64,000 bases of DNA, from the NCBI GenBank assembly GCA_902706205.1, contig CACSKA010000006.1, forward strand, positions 1 to 64,000, read 5' to 3'. Shown piece after piece: positions 29,607 to 38,618 of this stretch (the first letter of the stretch is position 1; every line of letters starts with the position of its first letter). Position numbers and translations under genes: made by a program. The notes under the pieces were generated by a model that was not told where the DNA came from, did no database searches, and was given only the letters and a program-made list of their open reading frames with translations. Source of the stretch: Chryseobacterium sp. 18061 (GTDB lineage Bacteria > Pseudomonadota > Gammaproteobacteria > Enterobacterales > Enterobacteriaceae).

Positions 29607-29634
29607 AAATTACAAAAACCTTACGCAGCGTCAA
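29607..29634 (-). promoter_or_regulatory. gapA promoter P1
   Basis: Minus strand TTGACG (29634-29629), 16-nt spacer, TAATTT (29612-29607), placed as in E. coli gapA P1. The remainder of 29564-29901 is shared regulatory DNA with the divergent msrB and contains no gene. Confidence 0.75.
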
Positions 29635-29901
29635 GCGGAATCGTGTCAATCATTGCGACAAATCAATCCTGTGCACAACCTTTGCGCGACTGACTGCCTC
29701 ACTCATCCATTGGGCTCATTTCCATATGCGGCCTGCGGCGGGAATTTTAAAGGCCATAAGAGATAAAAATGTGATGTGTGTCACAATTTTCTGGCTGCCC
29801 TTTCGCAACGAATAAGTTTAGAACAAAAGTTCGCACCTCATTGTTAATGTTTTGTTAGAATCGTGGCAGAAGTGGTCCCTTATACAGCGAGATGTGAGCA
29901 T

Positions 29902-30315
29902 ATGGCTAACAAACCTTCCCCGGAAGAGCTGAAAAGCGCTCTTAGCGAAATGCAGTTTTACGTGACGCAGAATCACGGCACCGAACCACCATTCACCGGC
30001 CGCCTCCTGCACAACAAGCGTGATGGCCTATATCACTGCCTGGTATGCGATGCGCCGCTGTTCAACGCGGAAAGCAAATTCGACTCTGGCTGCGGCTGGC
30101 CGAGCTTCTACGAGCCGGCAAGCGATACGGCTATTCGTTATCTGAATGATTACTCTCATGGTATGCAGCGCACAGAGATTCGATGCGGAAACTGTGACGC
30201 GCATCTCGGTCACGTGTTCCCGGATGGGCCGCAACCGAGCAGAGAACGCTATTGTGTCAATTCGGCCTCTTTGAGCTTCACCGATGACCAAAATGGCGAT
30301 CAAACCAAGGGCTGA
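29902..30315 (+). CDS. msrB: Peptide methionine (R)-S-oxide reductase
   Basis: 137 residues, as in E. coli MsrB. Zinc is bound by two CxxC pairs (CLVCDAP and CGNCDAH). The catalytic Cys lies in RYCVNSASL, and [10 protein letters not shown] forms the substrate pocket. It reduces methionine-R-sulfoxide in oxidised proteins. Start ATG 29902 ([10 protein letters not shown]) is favoured by family alignment and by a GAGATGTGAGC site. Followed by yeaC after 42 nt. Confidence 0.96.
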   Translation: MANKPSPEELKSALSEMQFYVTQNHGTEPPFTGRLLHNKRDGLYHCLVCDAPLFNAESKFDSGCGWPSFYEPASDTAIRYLNDYSHGMQRTEIRCGNCDAHLGHVFPDGPQPSRERYCVNSASLSFTDDQNGDQTKG

Positions 30316-30357
30316 AGAAACGATTCAGCAAATTATTCCTGAGGAGTGGACCCGATC

Positions 30358-30636
30358 GTGGAAATTGAGCAAATTATCGACGGCATGACAGAGGACGTTT
30401 ATCAGCGTCTGGCGACAGCCGTAGAGCTGGGAAAATGGCCGGATGGTGTCGCGTTAACGGCAGAACAGAAAGAGAACTGTTTGCAGTTGGTAATGCTCTG
30501 GCAAGCGCGTTACAACACCAACGCGCAGCATATGACTATCGACACCCAGGGACAGATGGTGATGAAAAGTAAACAGCAACTGAAAGAAGATTTTGGCCTC
30601 GCGCCAAAACCAATTGCGACACTGAAAATGCAGTGA
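30358..30636 (+). CDS. yeaC: YeaC, DUF1315 family protein
   Basis: 92 residues, small and soluble, matching E. coli YeaC throughout (MTEDVYQRLATAVELGKWPDGVALT; QMVMKSKQQLKEDFG). Function unknown. The start is GTG 30358, 12 nt after an AGGAG site; a GTG at 30346 directly abuts that site and is less likely. Probably co-transcribed with msrB. Confidence 0.9.
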   Translation: MEIEQIIDGMTEDVYQRLATAVELGKWPDGVALTAEQKENCLQLVMLWQARYNTNAQHMTIDTQGQMVMKSKQQLKEDFGLAPKPIATLKMQ

Positions 30637-30645
30637 GTGGTTTGT

Positions 30646-30677
30646 TGCCCGGCGGCCTTTGCCGTGCCTACCGGGCA
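30646..30677. repeat. REP-type palindrome / terminator between yeaC and the chitinase gene
   Basis: TGCCCGG…CCGGGCA stem between two convergent genes, with a GC-rich interior typical of extragenic palindromes. Confidence 0.55.
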
Positions 30678-30689
30678 GTTTGACTCTCG

Positions 30690-31943
30690 TTAGTGTTTAA
30701 TCCCCAAAGACGTCGCCAACTGCTTCGCCAGTTGGTTGTTATCGTCCGCGCCATACTCCCAGAACATCGCCCCTGCCAGACCTTTTTCTTTGATGTACTG
30801 CGCCTTCAGGTCAACTGAACGTGGGTTTTCATAGGACAGCGCAAACAGCGGTTTGCCTTCGGCTGATTTCACCGACAACCACGGCACCTTCGCCTGGTCG
30901 TCCCAGTGCTGAGTAAAGCGTTTCTGCGGATCGTTAATCAGCTTGCCGACAATATCGTTGTACTTCACGTAGGTATCTTTCGTCAGGTCATAGCCCAGCG
31001 ATTTGAACAGTTCTGTTTCCTGCGCGCCGAAGTAGGGTTGCGTCACTGGGTTTTTCGCCGCATCCGGTTTTGACCAGTCGACACCAGGTTCCACGCTGCG
31101 TTTCGGCACACGGCCATAGAAACCAATGCCCAGGTTCATCTGCTCAGGTTTCAGTCCAGCCGCGAGATAGTTGTTCACCACAAAATCGACGCTGTACTTA
31201 TCGGCAGCGGCAACCGTTGGCCAGTGGTTTGAGTCGTACAGATTAGAGTTGAAGTACTGCGTGCCATAGGCCATATCGTAGGTCATCAGGTTGATGTAGT
31301 TCAGATACGGTGCGATGGCTTTCACATCAACCCAGCTTTTCGGGCTCTCGGCGTTGGCACCCAGCGCGACGGTCACTAACTTCTCTTTCGGTAATGCTTC
31401 CCGCATCTCTTTAAGCAGGGCGGTAAAGTTGTTTTTATCCTCCGGTTGCTTATCGACCAGACCCCAGGCGCCGTTGACCGGGTATTCCCAGTCGAGGTCG
31501 ATGCCATCGAGTCCGTAGGTTTTGACGATGTCAGCGGCGGAGCGGATAAACACCTCCCGGCTCTCTTTGCTGTTTGCGGCACCGGAAAATCCGCGGGCAC
31601 CCCAGCCACCGATCGAGAGCAGTACTTTCAAACGTGGATTTTGTTTGCGCAGTTCCGGGAGCTTGTGCAGGTCGGCTATCACTTTTGGCGACAGCCAAAT
31701 GTGATGGAGTTTGCTGGCGTCTTTCAACGCGTCGTTGGTTTCACCCGCTTCATTGTTGTAGATAAGGCCAAACGAGTAGTTAAGATGGGTAATCTGGCGC
31801 ACATCCAGCTTATCGATGTCACCGCCGGGGCCTGCGGTGACATCGCCTCCGCCGTTGAAATAACCAACCGACATCATATCAGCAGCAAAAACACAGGGAG
31901 CGCAGAGCAGGGGTAAGGCTGCCAGAACAGGCATAAGCTTCAT
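30690..31943 (-). CDS. Secreted GH18 chitinase
   Basis: 417 residues. Signal peptide of about 21 residues (MKLMPVLAALPLLCAPCVFA), then a single GH18 barrel. The catalytic DxxDxDxE motif reads DGIDLDWEYP (about 148-157), and SIGGWG and MTYDMAYG are further GH18 signatures. A final Trp in GAMFWEYG closes the sugar site. No chitin-binding module is seen, so it is a compact chitinase or chitodextrinase acting in the periplasm or outside. Start 31943 is fixed by GAGGAAA and the signal peptide. E. coli K-12 has no chitinase at this place, so it is a lineage insertion or a loss in E. coli. Confidence 0.9.
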   Translation of the reverse strand: MKLMPVLAALPLLCAPCVFAADMMSVGYFNGGGDVTAGPGGDIDKLDVRQITHLNYSFGLIYNNEAGETNDALKDASKLHHIWLSPKVIADLHKLPELRKQNPRLKVLLSIGGWGARGFSGAANSKESREVFIRSAADIVKTYGLDGIDLDWEYPVNGAWGLVDKQPEDKNNFTALLKEMREALPKEKLVTVALGANAESPKSWVDVKAIAPYLNYINLMTYDMAYGTQYFNSNLYDSNHWPTVAAADKYSVDFVVNNYLAAGLKPEQMNLGIGFYGRVPKRSVEPGVDWSKPDAAKNPVTQPYFGAQETELFKSLGYDLTKDTYVKYNDIVGKLINDPQKRFTQHWDDQAKVPWLSVKSAEGKPLFALSYENPRSVDLKAQYIKEKGLAGAMFWEYGADDNNQLAKQLATSLGIKH

Positions 31944-32076
31944 ACAATTTCCTCTTTGACTGATAAATAAACACGCACGCCACACAAGGCGTGGCGAAAA
32001 AACAGCCAAAAAAGAGTAGCACTGCCGCTTCGCTAAAACTGCGAGAAAGCTTCACTTATTGTCATTTGGGGAGAAA

Positions 32077-32097
32077 TGCCCGACGGGATGTCGGGCA
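32077..32097 (-). terminator. pncA terminator
   Basis: TGCCCGAC-GGGAT-GTCGGGCA, an 8-bp stem 4 nt after the pncA stop, followed by TTTCTCC on the minus strand. Confidence 0.6.
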
Positions 32098-32101
32098 GGG
32101 G

Positions 32102-32743
32102 TCAGGCCTGTGTTTCCTGCCAGTCGGCGAAGGTGTAGAGCGTAGCGCCCTCGGCGGCCATATCCATAAATGCTTGAGCGCTATCCTGCGGGTTGATATT
32201 TACGCCGCGACAGCCGTCGGTGATCACATTTACTTCATAACCAAGCTTCAACGCATCCAGCACGGTAAACTTCACGCAATAATCCGTCGCCAGGCCCATC
32301 ACGATCAACTCAGAGACTTTCTGCGCTTTCAGCCAGTCGTCCAGCCCGGTTTTCTGCCGATGACCGTTGTCGAAAAAGGCGCTGTAGCTGTCGATATTGA
32401 CCGCTTCGCCTTTCGGAAACACCACGTCGATAAACTGATCGGCCAGCAGAGGATGCAACTCAGCACCCTCTGTATTCTGCACACAGTGATCGGGCCAGAA
32501 GGTTTGTGGCAGACCATCTAGCTGGCCTTGCGTATAGGGCTCAACGTGATGCTGACTGGCAAAGCTTCCATGATTAGAAGGATGCCAGTCCTTACTTGCG
32601 ACAATCGCGTCACCGCGCACCAGACACCAGTGGATCAAGGCATTCGCCACGTCCACCGTGCTGTCGCCTTCCGGCACCGCGAGAGCACCCCCAGCGCAAA
32701 AATCGTTCTGCAAATCCACCAGTAACAGCGCGCGTGCGTTCAT
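32102..32743 (-). CDS. pncA: Nicotinamidase
   Basis: 213 residues, identical in length to E. coli PncA. Isochorismatase-like fold: catalytic Asp in LVDLQNDF, Lys in VFPKGEA (about 111), and nucleophilic Cys in GLATDYCVKFT (about 156). Metal ligands lie in KDWHPSNHGSF (D-x-H-x-x-x-H). It deamidates nicotinamide to nicotinate for NAD salvage. It follows ansA by 9 nt on the same strand, the operon order known from E. coli. Confidence 0.96.
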   Translation of the reverse strand: MNARALLLVDLQNDFCAGGALAVPEGDSTVDVANALIHWCLVRGDAIVASKDWHPSNHGSFASQHHVEPYTQGQLDGLPQTFWPDHCVQNTEGAELHPLLADQFIDVVFPKGEAVNIDSYSAFFDNGHRQKTGLDDWLKAQKVSELIVMGLATDYCVKFTVLDALKLGYEVNVITDGCRGVNINPQDSAQAFMDMAAEGATLYTFADWQETQA

Positions 32744-32752
32744 TTTGGCTCC

Positions 32753-33769
32753 TTACTCGTCAGGCGTCAGTTCACCACGAAGGTTTTGCTGCATCGCGGT
32801 ACGCACCGCATCGACGTCCAGCCCCTGCGTTAACAAATAGTGTAGCTTGGTCAGCGTGGCTTCTACGGTCATGTCGAACCCGCTGACCACTCCCGCTTGG
32901 GCGAGGGCGTTACCGGTGGCATAGCCACCCATATTCACTTTCCCGGACATGCACTGGGTGAGATTGACCACGACGATGCCGCGCAGGCTGGCTTCGGCCA
33001 ACTCTTTGAGGAATTCACCGTTTTGCGGTGCATTACCGACACCATAGGAGCGCAGGATCAGTGCTTTCACTGGCTGGCGAAGGAAATTGCGCACCACGTC
33101 GGCTGAAATCCCAGGGTAAATCGTCACCACACCAATCGGCTGCGGAGTAATGCGATGCACGATTAACTCGCCGGTACCGTACGGCGCAGGAGGGGTGCCG
33201 AGGCGACGAATGTGGATCCCGGCTTCCAGCAGCGGTTGCAGGTTTGGTGAAGCAAAAGCATCAAAGCCATCGGCATGGGCCTTGGTCGTACGGTTGCCTC
33301 GATACAGCCGATTATTGAAAAATAGCGTCACTTCGTTAATCGGGTAGTTCGCCGCCACGTACAATGCATTTAGCAGATTGATTTGTCCGTCGGAACGCAA
33401 CTCGGCCAGTGGGATTTGTGACCCTGTCACAATTACCGGTTTGCCGAGATTATCCAGCATGAACGACAGCGCTGAAGCGGTAAACGCCATGGTGTCGGTG
33501 CCATGCAGGATCACGAACCCATCGTATTCATCGTAATGCGCCTGAATATCTTCGGCGATATGCTGCCAGTCGTCGGGCGTCATATCGGAAGAATCCATCA
33601 GCGGGGCGTATTCATGGATGGTGAAGTCCGGCATTTCTGGACGATGGAATTCAGGCATCAACGCCAGTTGGCGCTGGAGGTGACCGGACACGGGGATGTA
33701 GCCCTGTTCAGAGCGTTGCATCCCAATGGTGCCGCCAGTGTAGGCAACGTAAATTGATTTCTTTTGCAT
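32753..33769 (-). CDS. ansA: L-asparaginase I, cytoplasmic
   Basis: 338 residues, as in E. coli AnsA, and without a signal peptide. The N-terminal catalytic Thr is in YTGGTIGM (Thr14 region). The second triad is in ILHGTDTMAFTA (Thr-Asp), with the Lys in TKAHADGF further on. It hydrolyses asparagine with low affinity. First gene of the ansA-pncA unit. Confidence 0.96.
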   Translation of the reverse strand: MQKKSIYVAYTGGTIGMQRSEQGYIPVSGHLQRQLALMPEFHRPEMPDFTIHEYAPLMDSSDMTPDDWQHIAEDIQAHYDEYDGFVILHGTDTMAFTASALSFMLDNLGKPVIVTGSQIPLAELRSDGQINLLNALYVAANYPINEVTLFFNNRLYRGNRTTKAHADGFDAFASPNLQPLLEAGIHIRRLGTPPAPYGTGELIVHRITPQPIGVVTIYPGISADVVRNFLRQPVKALILRSYGVGNAPQNGEFLKELAEASLRGIVVVNLTQCMSGKVNMGGYATGNALAQAGVVSGFDMTVEATLTKLHYLLTQGLDVDAVRTAMQQNLRGELTPDE

Positions 33770-33795
33770 GATGACTTACTGAATCTGAAAGAAAA

Positions 33796-33816
33796 ATCCC
33801 CTCCAGTGGAGGGGAT
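33796..33816 (-). terminator. sppA terminator
   Basis: ATCCCCTCCA-C-TGGAGGGGAT followed on the minus strand by TTTTTC, 6 nt after the sppA stop. Confidence 0.85.
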
Positions 33817-33821
33817 ATGAA

Positions 33822-35672
33822 TTAACGTATATTAGCGCAGGTCAGGCAGAAGGCGTAGCGGTTCTGCGGGTCGTTGAAGGCGGCGAGTTTGTCGCCCTCC
33901 GCTTTCACCGCATTTGCGGCACTGACCAGTGGCGCAGGCAGGTAAGCCTGCAGGGCTTCAGGCAGTGCGGCGCGAACCGAACCGCTCAGGCTGTCGATAA
34001 CAGAATTGAACAGCGTCGGCTCTTCCTGATAGTAATCAATGTGCCACTGTTTGAGTTTCGCCAGCTGCGCCGCTTTCGCGACCGCATCATCGAAATCGCC
34101 AAGGCTGTCTACAAGGCCGTTAGCTTTCGCATCCTGACCGGTCCACACGTGGCCCTGGGCTATTTTATCGACCTGTTCCGGCGTGCTGTGACGCGACTGG
34201 GCTACCAGCGTAATGAAGCGCTTATAGCCGTTCTCGATGCTGAGCTGCATCATGTCCTGCACTTCCTGCGGCAGCGCTTTGGTCATCGAAATATCTGCCA
34301 GCGGCGAGGTTGATACGCCGTCGGTGTGTACGCCGATGGAATCCAGGCTGTTTTGAACGGTGTTGATTACGCCAAAGATGCCGATAGAGCCGGTGAGGGT
34401 ACTGGCGTTCGCGACGATGTAATCCGCCGGGGTTGAAATCCAGTACCCGCCGGAGGCCGCCATGCCGCCCATGGAAACGACGACCGGTTTCCCGGCTTCG
34501 CGTGCAGCGGCCAGTTCAGAGCGAATCACTTCTGAAGCGCTGACGCTGCCGCCAGGGCTGTTGACGCGCAGTACAATGGCTTTCACTTTCGGATCAAGGC
34601 GCGCATCGCGGATTTGCGACGCGGTGGTATCGCCGCCCACGTTACCCGGCGTTTCTTCCCCGTCAATGATGGCGCCGTTAGCGAAGATAACCGTAATGCT
34701 GGCTCCTTTAGCGGCAGGCGTTTTCAGAGAGTAATCGTAGATGCTGACGGCGCGATAATTATTATCCGCTTTGCTCCAGCCGAACTGTTTGGACAGCACT
34801 TTCTCCACTTGGGCGTTAGACGCCAGTACGTCAACCAGCTTGTTATCCAGTGCGTATTTGGCGGTATCGCCGTCAACGTTGCGCAGGCCATCAAGCATGC
34901 CTTTCGCACCCGGGAAAATTTGCTCCGGCGTGGCCTGGCGGTTAGCCGCCACGGTGGTCAGATAATTCTGCCATAGCTCGCCAATCCAGCGGCTGTCCGC
35001 ATCACGTGCGGCCGGGGACATATCGTCACGGATAAACGGTTCAACGGCGGATTTATAAGTGCCGACGCGGAACACGTGGGTAGTGACTTTCAGCTTATCC
35101 AGCAGGGATTTGTAATACAGCCCGTTGGTGGCAAAACCGTGTAAATCGACGGTGCCCTGTGGGGAAAGATAAATTTTGTTGGCGAAGCTCGCGAGGTAAT
35201 ACTGGCCCTGGGTGTAGCTGTCGCCCACGGCGTAAACCGGCTTGCCGCTGTCACGGAATTCGCGCAGCGTTTTACCAATGTACTGCATCGACGGCTGATC
35301 GGCCCCAGCGAAGTTTTTCAGATCCAGCACAATTCCGGTAATGTTCCGGTCGTCCTTCGCCTGGCGAATGGTGTTTACAATGTCGAACAGGGAGTTTTCC
35401 TGCAGGCGGTCAGAGCTCGCGCCCAGCAGTTGACGGCCAATGGCGCCCAATTTACTGCTAGTGGATGGCTTATCGACCACCACGCCGGTTAAATCCATCA
35501 ACAGCGCGCCACGGCCTGCGCTTTCAGTGGTGCTGCTGAGTTGCATCCAGATGCCCACGCATACCAGCACCAACAGAATAAAGAACAGGTTCAGTACCAG
35601 TTCACGGATGAAGTTCAACAGACGCCACGTCCATTTAAAGAATCCGGCAATAAATCGCCAAAGGGTTCGCAT
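33822..35672 (-). CDS. sppA: Signal peptide peptidase SppA (protease IV)
   Basis: 616 residues (E. coli 618). An N-terminal membrane anchor (about 22-44) is followed by two tandem SppA domains. The catalytic Ser lies in [13 protein letters not shown] (about 409) of the second domain. The general-base Lys lies in [16 protein letters not shown] (about 209) of the first. It degrades cleaved signal peptides in the inner membrane as a tetramer. The short C-terminal sequence after [20 protein letters not shown] is as in E. coli. Monocistronic with its own terminator. Confidence 0.96.
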   Translation of the reverse strand: MRTLWRFIAGFFKWTWRLLNFIRELVLNLFFILLVLVCVGIWMQLSSTTESAGRGALLMDLTGVVVDKPSTSSKLGAIGRQLLGASSDRLQENSLFDIVNTIRQAKDDRNITGIVLDLKNFAGADQPSMQYIGKTLREFRDSGKPVYAVGDSYTQGQYYLASFANKIYLSPQGTVDLHGFATNGLYYKSLLDKLKVTTHVFRVGTYKSAVEPFIRDDMSPAARDADSRWIGELWQNYLTTVAANRQATPEQIFPGAKGMLDGLRNVDGDTAKYALDNKLVDVLASNAQVEKVLSKQFGWSKADNNYRAVSIYDYSLKTPAAKGASITVIFANGAIIDGEETPGNVGGDTTASQIRDARLDPKVKAIVLRVNSPGGSVSASEVIRSELAAAREAGKPVVVSMGGMAASGGYWISTPADYIVANASTLTGSIGIFGVINTVQNSLDSIGVHTDGVSTSPLADISMTKALPQEVQDMMQLSIENGYKRFITLVAQSRHSTPEQVDKIAQGHVWTGQDAKANGLVDSLGDFDDAVAKAAQLAKLKQWHIDYYQEEPTLFNSVIDSLSGSVRAALPEALQAYLPAPLVSAANAVKAEGDKLAAFNDPQNRYAFCLTCANIR

Positions 35673-35836
35673 GTTTATTCCCTGTCTGAATGAAAAGGTG
35701 TCCGCCCGCGAAGGCGCGACGTGAGGCTATCCTAATGACACCGCCGCCGGTTGTCAGCAGGAATCGCCTCCGGCGCTGTAACAAATTCTGCTGTCATGTT
35801 AATTTTATGGAAAACCCCGTAACAGGAGATTTATCA

Positions 35837-36388
35837 ATGGATGCACTCGAATTACTCGTTAACCGCCGCAGCGCTTCCCGTCTGGCAGAACCTGCACCGG
35901 AAGGGGAAACGCTGGAAAATATCCTGCGTGCGGGCCTGCGCGCGCCTGATCACGGCACATTACAGCCGTGGCAGTTCTTCGTGATTGAAGGCGAAGGCCG
36001 TGAGCGCTTTAGCCAGCTGCTTGAAAAGGGTGCGGTTAACGCCGGACAGGACGATAAAGCCATCGATAAAGCCCGTAACGCGCCGTTCCGTGCGCCGCTG
36101 ATTATTGCGGTGGTGGCGAAGTGTACGCCGGATCATAAAGTGCCGGTGTGGGAGCAGGAAATGTCTGCAGGTTGTGCGGTGATGGCGATGCAAATGGCAG
36201 CCGTTGCGCAAGGGTTTAACGGCATCTGGCGTAGCGGTCCGCTGACCGAAAGCCCGGTGGTTCGAGAGGGTTTGCAGTGTCGCGAACAGGATAAAATTGT
36301 CGGCTTCCTGTATCTCGGCACGCCACAGCTGAAGGCGTCAACGACGGTATCCATCCCGGATACCACGCCGTTTGTTGTGAAATTCTGA
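35837..36388 (+). CDS. ydjA: YdjA, nitroreductase-fold flavoprotein
   Basis: 183 residues, the minimal nitroreductase fold, matching E. coli YdjA. FMN-binding Arg/Ser in [12 protein letters not shown] and later GIWRSG. It binds FMN as a dimer; the physiological substrate is unknown. Start ATG 35837 follows an AACAGGAGA site; frames extending to 35690 cross the divergent sppA promoter area and are not credible. Confidence 0.94.
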   Translation: MDALELLVNRRSASRLAEPAPEGETLENILRAGLRAPDHGTLQPWQFFVIEGEGRERFSQLLEKGAVNAGQDDKAIDKARNAPFRAPLIIAVVAKCTPDHKVPVWEQEMSAGCAVMAMQMAAVAQGFNGIWRSGPLTESPVVREGLQCREQDKIVGFLYLGTPQLKASTTVSIPDTTPFVVKF

Positions 36389-36398
36389 ATCAGAAAAC

Positions 36399-36428
36399 AG
36401 GCCCGGCAGGCCGCGTGCTACCGGGCAC
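36399..36428. terminator. Hairpin between ydjA and the acid phosphatase gene
   Basis: GGCCCGGCAGG…CTACCGGGCACT stem between convergent genes. REP-like, probably terminates both. Confidence 0.55.
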
Positions 36429-36436
36429 TTTCGGGA

Positions 36437-37183
36437 TTATTTCTGTGTCTTCGCAAACTCGTCTTTGGCTTTCTGCAACTGCTGCTGGAACGCCGGGTTG
36501 GAATGCAGCGTAGCCACGACCGCCGAACCGACAATCCGCGCCGCATCTACATCGCTCTGCCAGTGATATCCGCAAATCACCCGGCTTTCGCCCAGGTCAT
36601 ACCCGCGTTTCAGGATATCGTTCTGACGCGCCGGATTCACTTCTGCCAGTACCAATGCCGTTGCCCAGCCGATCGACGTATGGCCTGACGGATATGAACC
36701 ATTTTTCGCCAGTTCGTCCTGCTCTTTGGTATTGCAGGTCGGTACGCCGTAGAACGCGAACGGGCGGACACGCATGTATTTCTGCTTGGCCGAACGGGTG
36801 GCAAGGTCGCCCGCATCTTCAATCATATTGGTCAGCAGTTTATGCAGTTCAGGGCTGTCTTTCGCGGTAATAGGTGAACCAAATGCACCGGCGAAGGCAT
36901 TGGCCACGCCGCCGCTGCTCAGGTTGGCATCTTCCGCTGCCTGCTTACCGCGCGCGGTAGAACGCAGCAAACGCCCCTGTTCATACATCGCCTGGTCGTT
37001 CAGGAACGCAATGCTGCCCACTTCCGGCGGCGGTGGCAGCAGGGCAAGGCTGTCGATAGCCTGGGCATTTTTCAGATAATAGAGGTCAGGTTTGGTGGTC
37101 GCGTCATTCCCGGAGGGCACAAGCGCGAAGGCATTCAGGGAAAACAGGCTGGCAACGCAAAACGCAAGCATACTTTTCTTCAT
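36437..37183 (-). CDS. phoC: Class A non-specific acid phosphatase (PhoC/PhoN type), periplasmic
   Basis: 248 residues with a signal peptide ([20 protein letters not shown]). All three PAP2-superfamily motifs are present: K-x6-R-P in [14 protein letters not shown], and S-R-x5-H-x3-D in [12 protein letters not shown]. These are the hallmarks of bacterial class A acid phosphatases that strip phosphate from many monoesters. Start ATG 37183 is chosen because it begins a classical signal peptide after AAAAAAGGAATC; the longer frame has no signal peptide. Not present in E. coli K-12 at this place. A Pho-box-like repeat lies 39-56 nt upstream. Confidence 0.92.
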   Translation of the reverse strand: MKKSMLAFCVASLFSLNAFALVPSGNDATTKPDLYYLKNAQAIDSLALLPPPPEVGSIAFLNDQAMYEQGRLLRSTARGKQAAEDANLSSGGVANAFAGAFGSPITAKDSPELHKLLTNMIEDAGDLATRSAKQKYMRVRPFAFYGVPTCNTKEQDELAKNGSYPSGHTSIGWATALVLAEVNPARQNDILKRGYDLGESRVICGYHWQSDVDAARIVGSAVVATLHSNPAFQQQLQKAKDEFAKTQK

Positions 37184-37221
37184 TGATGATTCCTTTTTTA
37201 TGTCATTCGTCCAGGGTAAAG

Positions 37222-37239
37222 CTGTCACATTTCTGTCAT
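37222..37239 (+). promoter_or_regulatory. Pho-box-like direct repeat
   Basis: CTGTCACATTTCTGTCAT: two CTGTCAY units 11 bp apart, an excellent PhoB half-site pair. It lies upstream of the phosphatase gene but reads in the plus direction, opposite to that gene. Bases 37240-37570 up to selD contain a conserved-looking intergenic stretch (37400-37540) with no gene I can support. Confidence 0.55.
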
Positions 37240-37570
37240 AAATGACGGCTGAATACATTGCGGTGTCTCGCAAAATGGCAAATACATAATCTACACGAAT
37301 GAATTAATGCCTCACGGCGGCAGGTCTTCAATGCCTGATTGCGCGCTTAATGAGCAACAAGGCGCGAAATCAGATAGTCGCTCTTACTCCCTCCGCAAAT
37401 GGGCGCTAACATATACACGTCATCCTTCGGGCTGCCTCTTTGTTGGCTATGCTTTCAGACCTCAGTCATATAGTTATCTATGCGTCTGGGCTCTTCAGGC
37501 TTGCCACCGCGACGCAACCCGAATGATTTTGTGTATGAACCGGGATCGGTTGCAATGACAGGAGATGTCC

Positions 37571-38614
37571 ATGAGCGAGCAAGCCATTCGTTTGACGCAA
37601 TACAGCCACGGAGCCGGTTGCGGGTGTAAAATTTCCCCCAAAGTGCTGGAAACCATCCTACACAGTGAGCAGGCTAAGTTTGTCGACCCGAACCTGCTTG
37701 TCGGCAATGAAACGCGCGACGACGCCGCCGTTTACGATTTGGGAAACGGGACGTCGGTTATCAGCACCACCGATTTCTTCATGCCAATTGTCGATAACCC
37801 GTTTGATTTCGGGCGTATCGCCGCGACCAACGCCATCAGCGACATCTTCGCGATGGGGGGGAAACCGATCATGGCCATCGCCATTCTCGGTTGGCCGATT
37901 AACACTCTGGCACCAGAAATTGCCCGCGAAGTGATTGAAGGCGGGCGTTTTGCCTGCCAGCAGGCCGGCATTGCGCTGGCCGGTGGTCATTCCATTGACG
38001 CCCCTGAGCCGATTTTTGGTCTCGCGGTGACCGGCATCGTGTCAACAGAGCGCGTGAAGAAAAACAGCACCGCCCAGGCGGGCTGCAAGCTGTATCTCAC
38101 CAAACCACTGGGCATTGGCGTGTTGACCACCGCCGAGAAAAAATCGCTGCTTAAACCTGAACATCAAGGATTGGCGACGGAAGTCATGTGCCAGATGAAC
38201 ATCGCGGGCGCGGCCTTCGCCAATATCGACGGCATCAAAGCGATGACCGACGTGACCGGTTTTGGTCTGCTTGGACACCTGAGCGAAATGTGCCAGGGCG
38301 CGGGCGTACAGGCGCAAATCCGTTTTGCCGACGTGCCAAAACTGCCGGGCGTGGAAGAGTACATCGCACAGGGCGCGGTTCCGGGCGGCACGTCCCGTAA
38401 CTTTGCGAGCTACGGCCACCTGATGGGTGATATGCCGGAAGCGTGGCGCAACCTGCTGTGTGACCCGCAAACCTCCGGCGGTCTGCTGCTGGCGGTCCTG
38501 CCGGAAGCGGAAACGGAAACCAAAGCCACCGCAGCGGAATACGGCCTCACGCTCACCGCGATTGGCGAGCTGGTGACCGCGCGCGGTGGACGACCGATGA
38601 TCGAGATAAGCTAA
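37571..38614 (+). CDS. selD: Selenide, water dikinase
   Basis: 347 residues, as in E. coli SelD. The catalytic Cys/Lys pair is in [10 protein letters not shown] (Cys, not selenocysteine, at the active position). A glycine-rich N-terminal loop is followed by DDAAVYDLG and FGLAVTGIV nucleotide-binding segments. It makes selenophosphate from selenide and ATP for selenocysteine and selenouridine. The start is ATG 37571, 6 nt after AGGAG; another ATG at 37565 abuts that site. topB follows after 4 nt, an operon as in E. coli. Confidence 0.96.
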   Translation: MSEQAIRLTQYSHGAGCGCKISPKVLETILHSEQAKFVDPNLLVGNETRDDAAVYDLGNGTSVISTTDFFMPIVDNPFDFGRIAATNAISDIFAMGGKPIMAIAILGWPINTLAPEIAREVIEGGRFACQQAGIALAGGHSIDAPEPIFGLAVTGIVSTERVKKNSTAQAGCKLYLTKPLGIGVLTTAEKKSLLKPEHQGLATEVMCQMNIAGAAFANIDGIKAMTDVTGFGLLGHLSEMCQGAGVQAQIRFADVPKLPGVEEYIAQGAVPGGTSRNFASYGHLMGDMPEAWRNLLCDPQTSGGLLLAVLPEAETETKATAAEYGLTLTAIGELVTARGGRPMIEIS

Positions 38615-38618
38615 CCGC

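Noticed and set aside
37307..37558. Open frame of 83 codons before selD
   Set aside because: Composition is unlike neighbouring genes, no ribosome site, and it covers the selD leader. Treated as intergenic.
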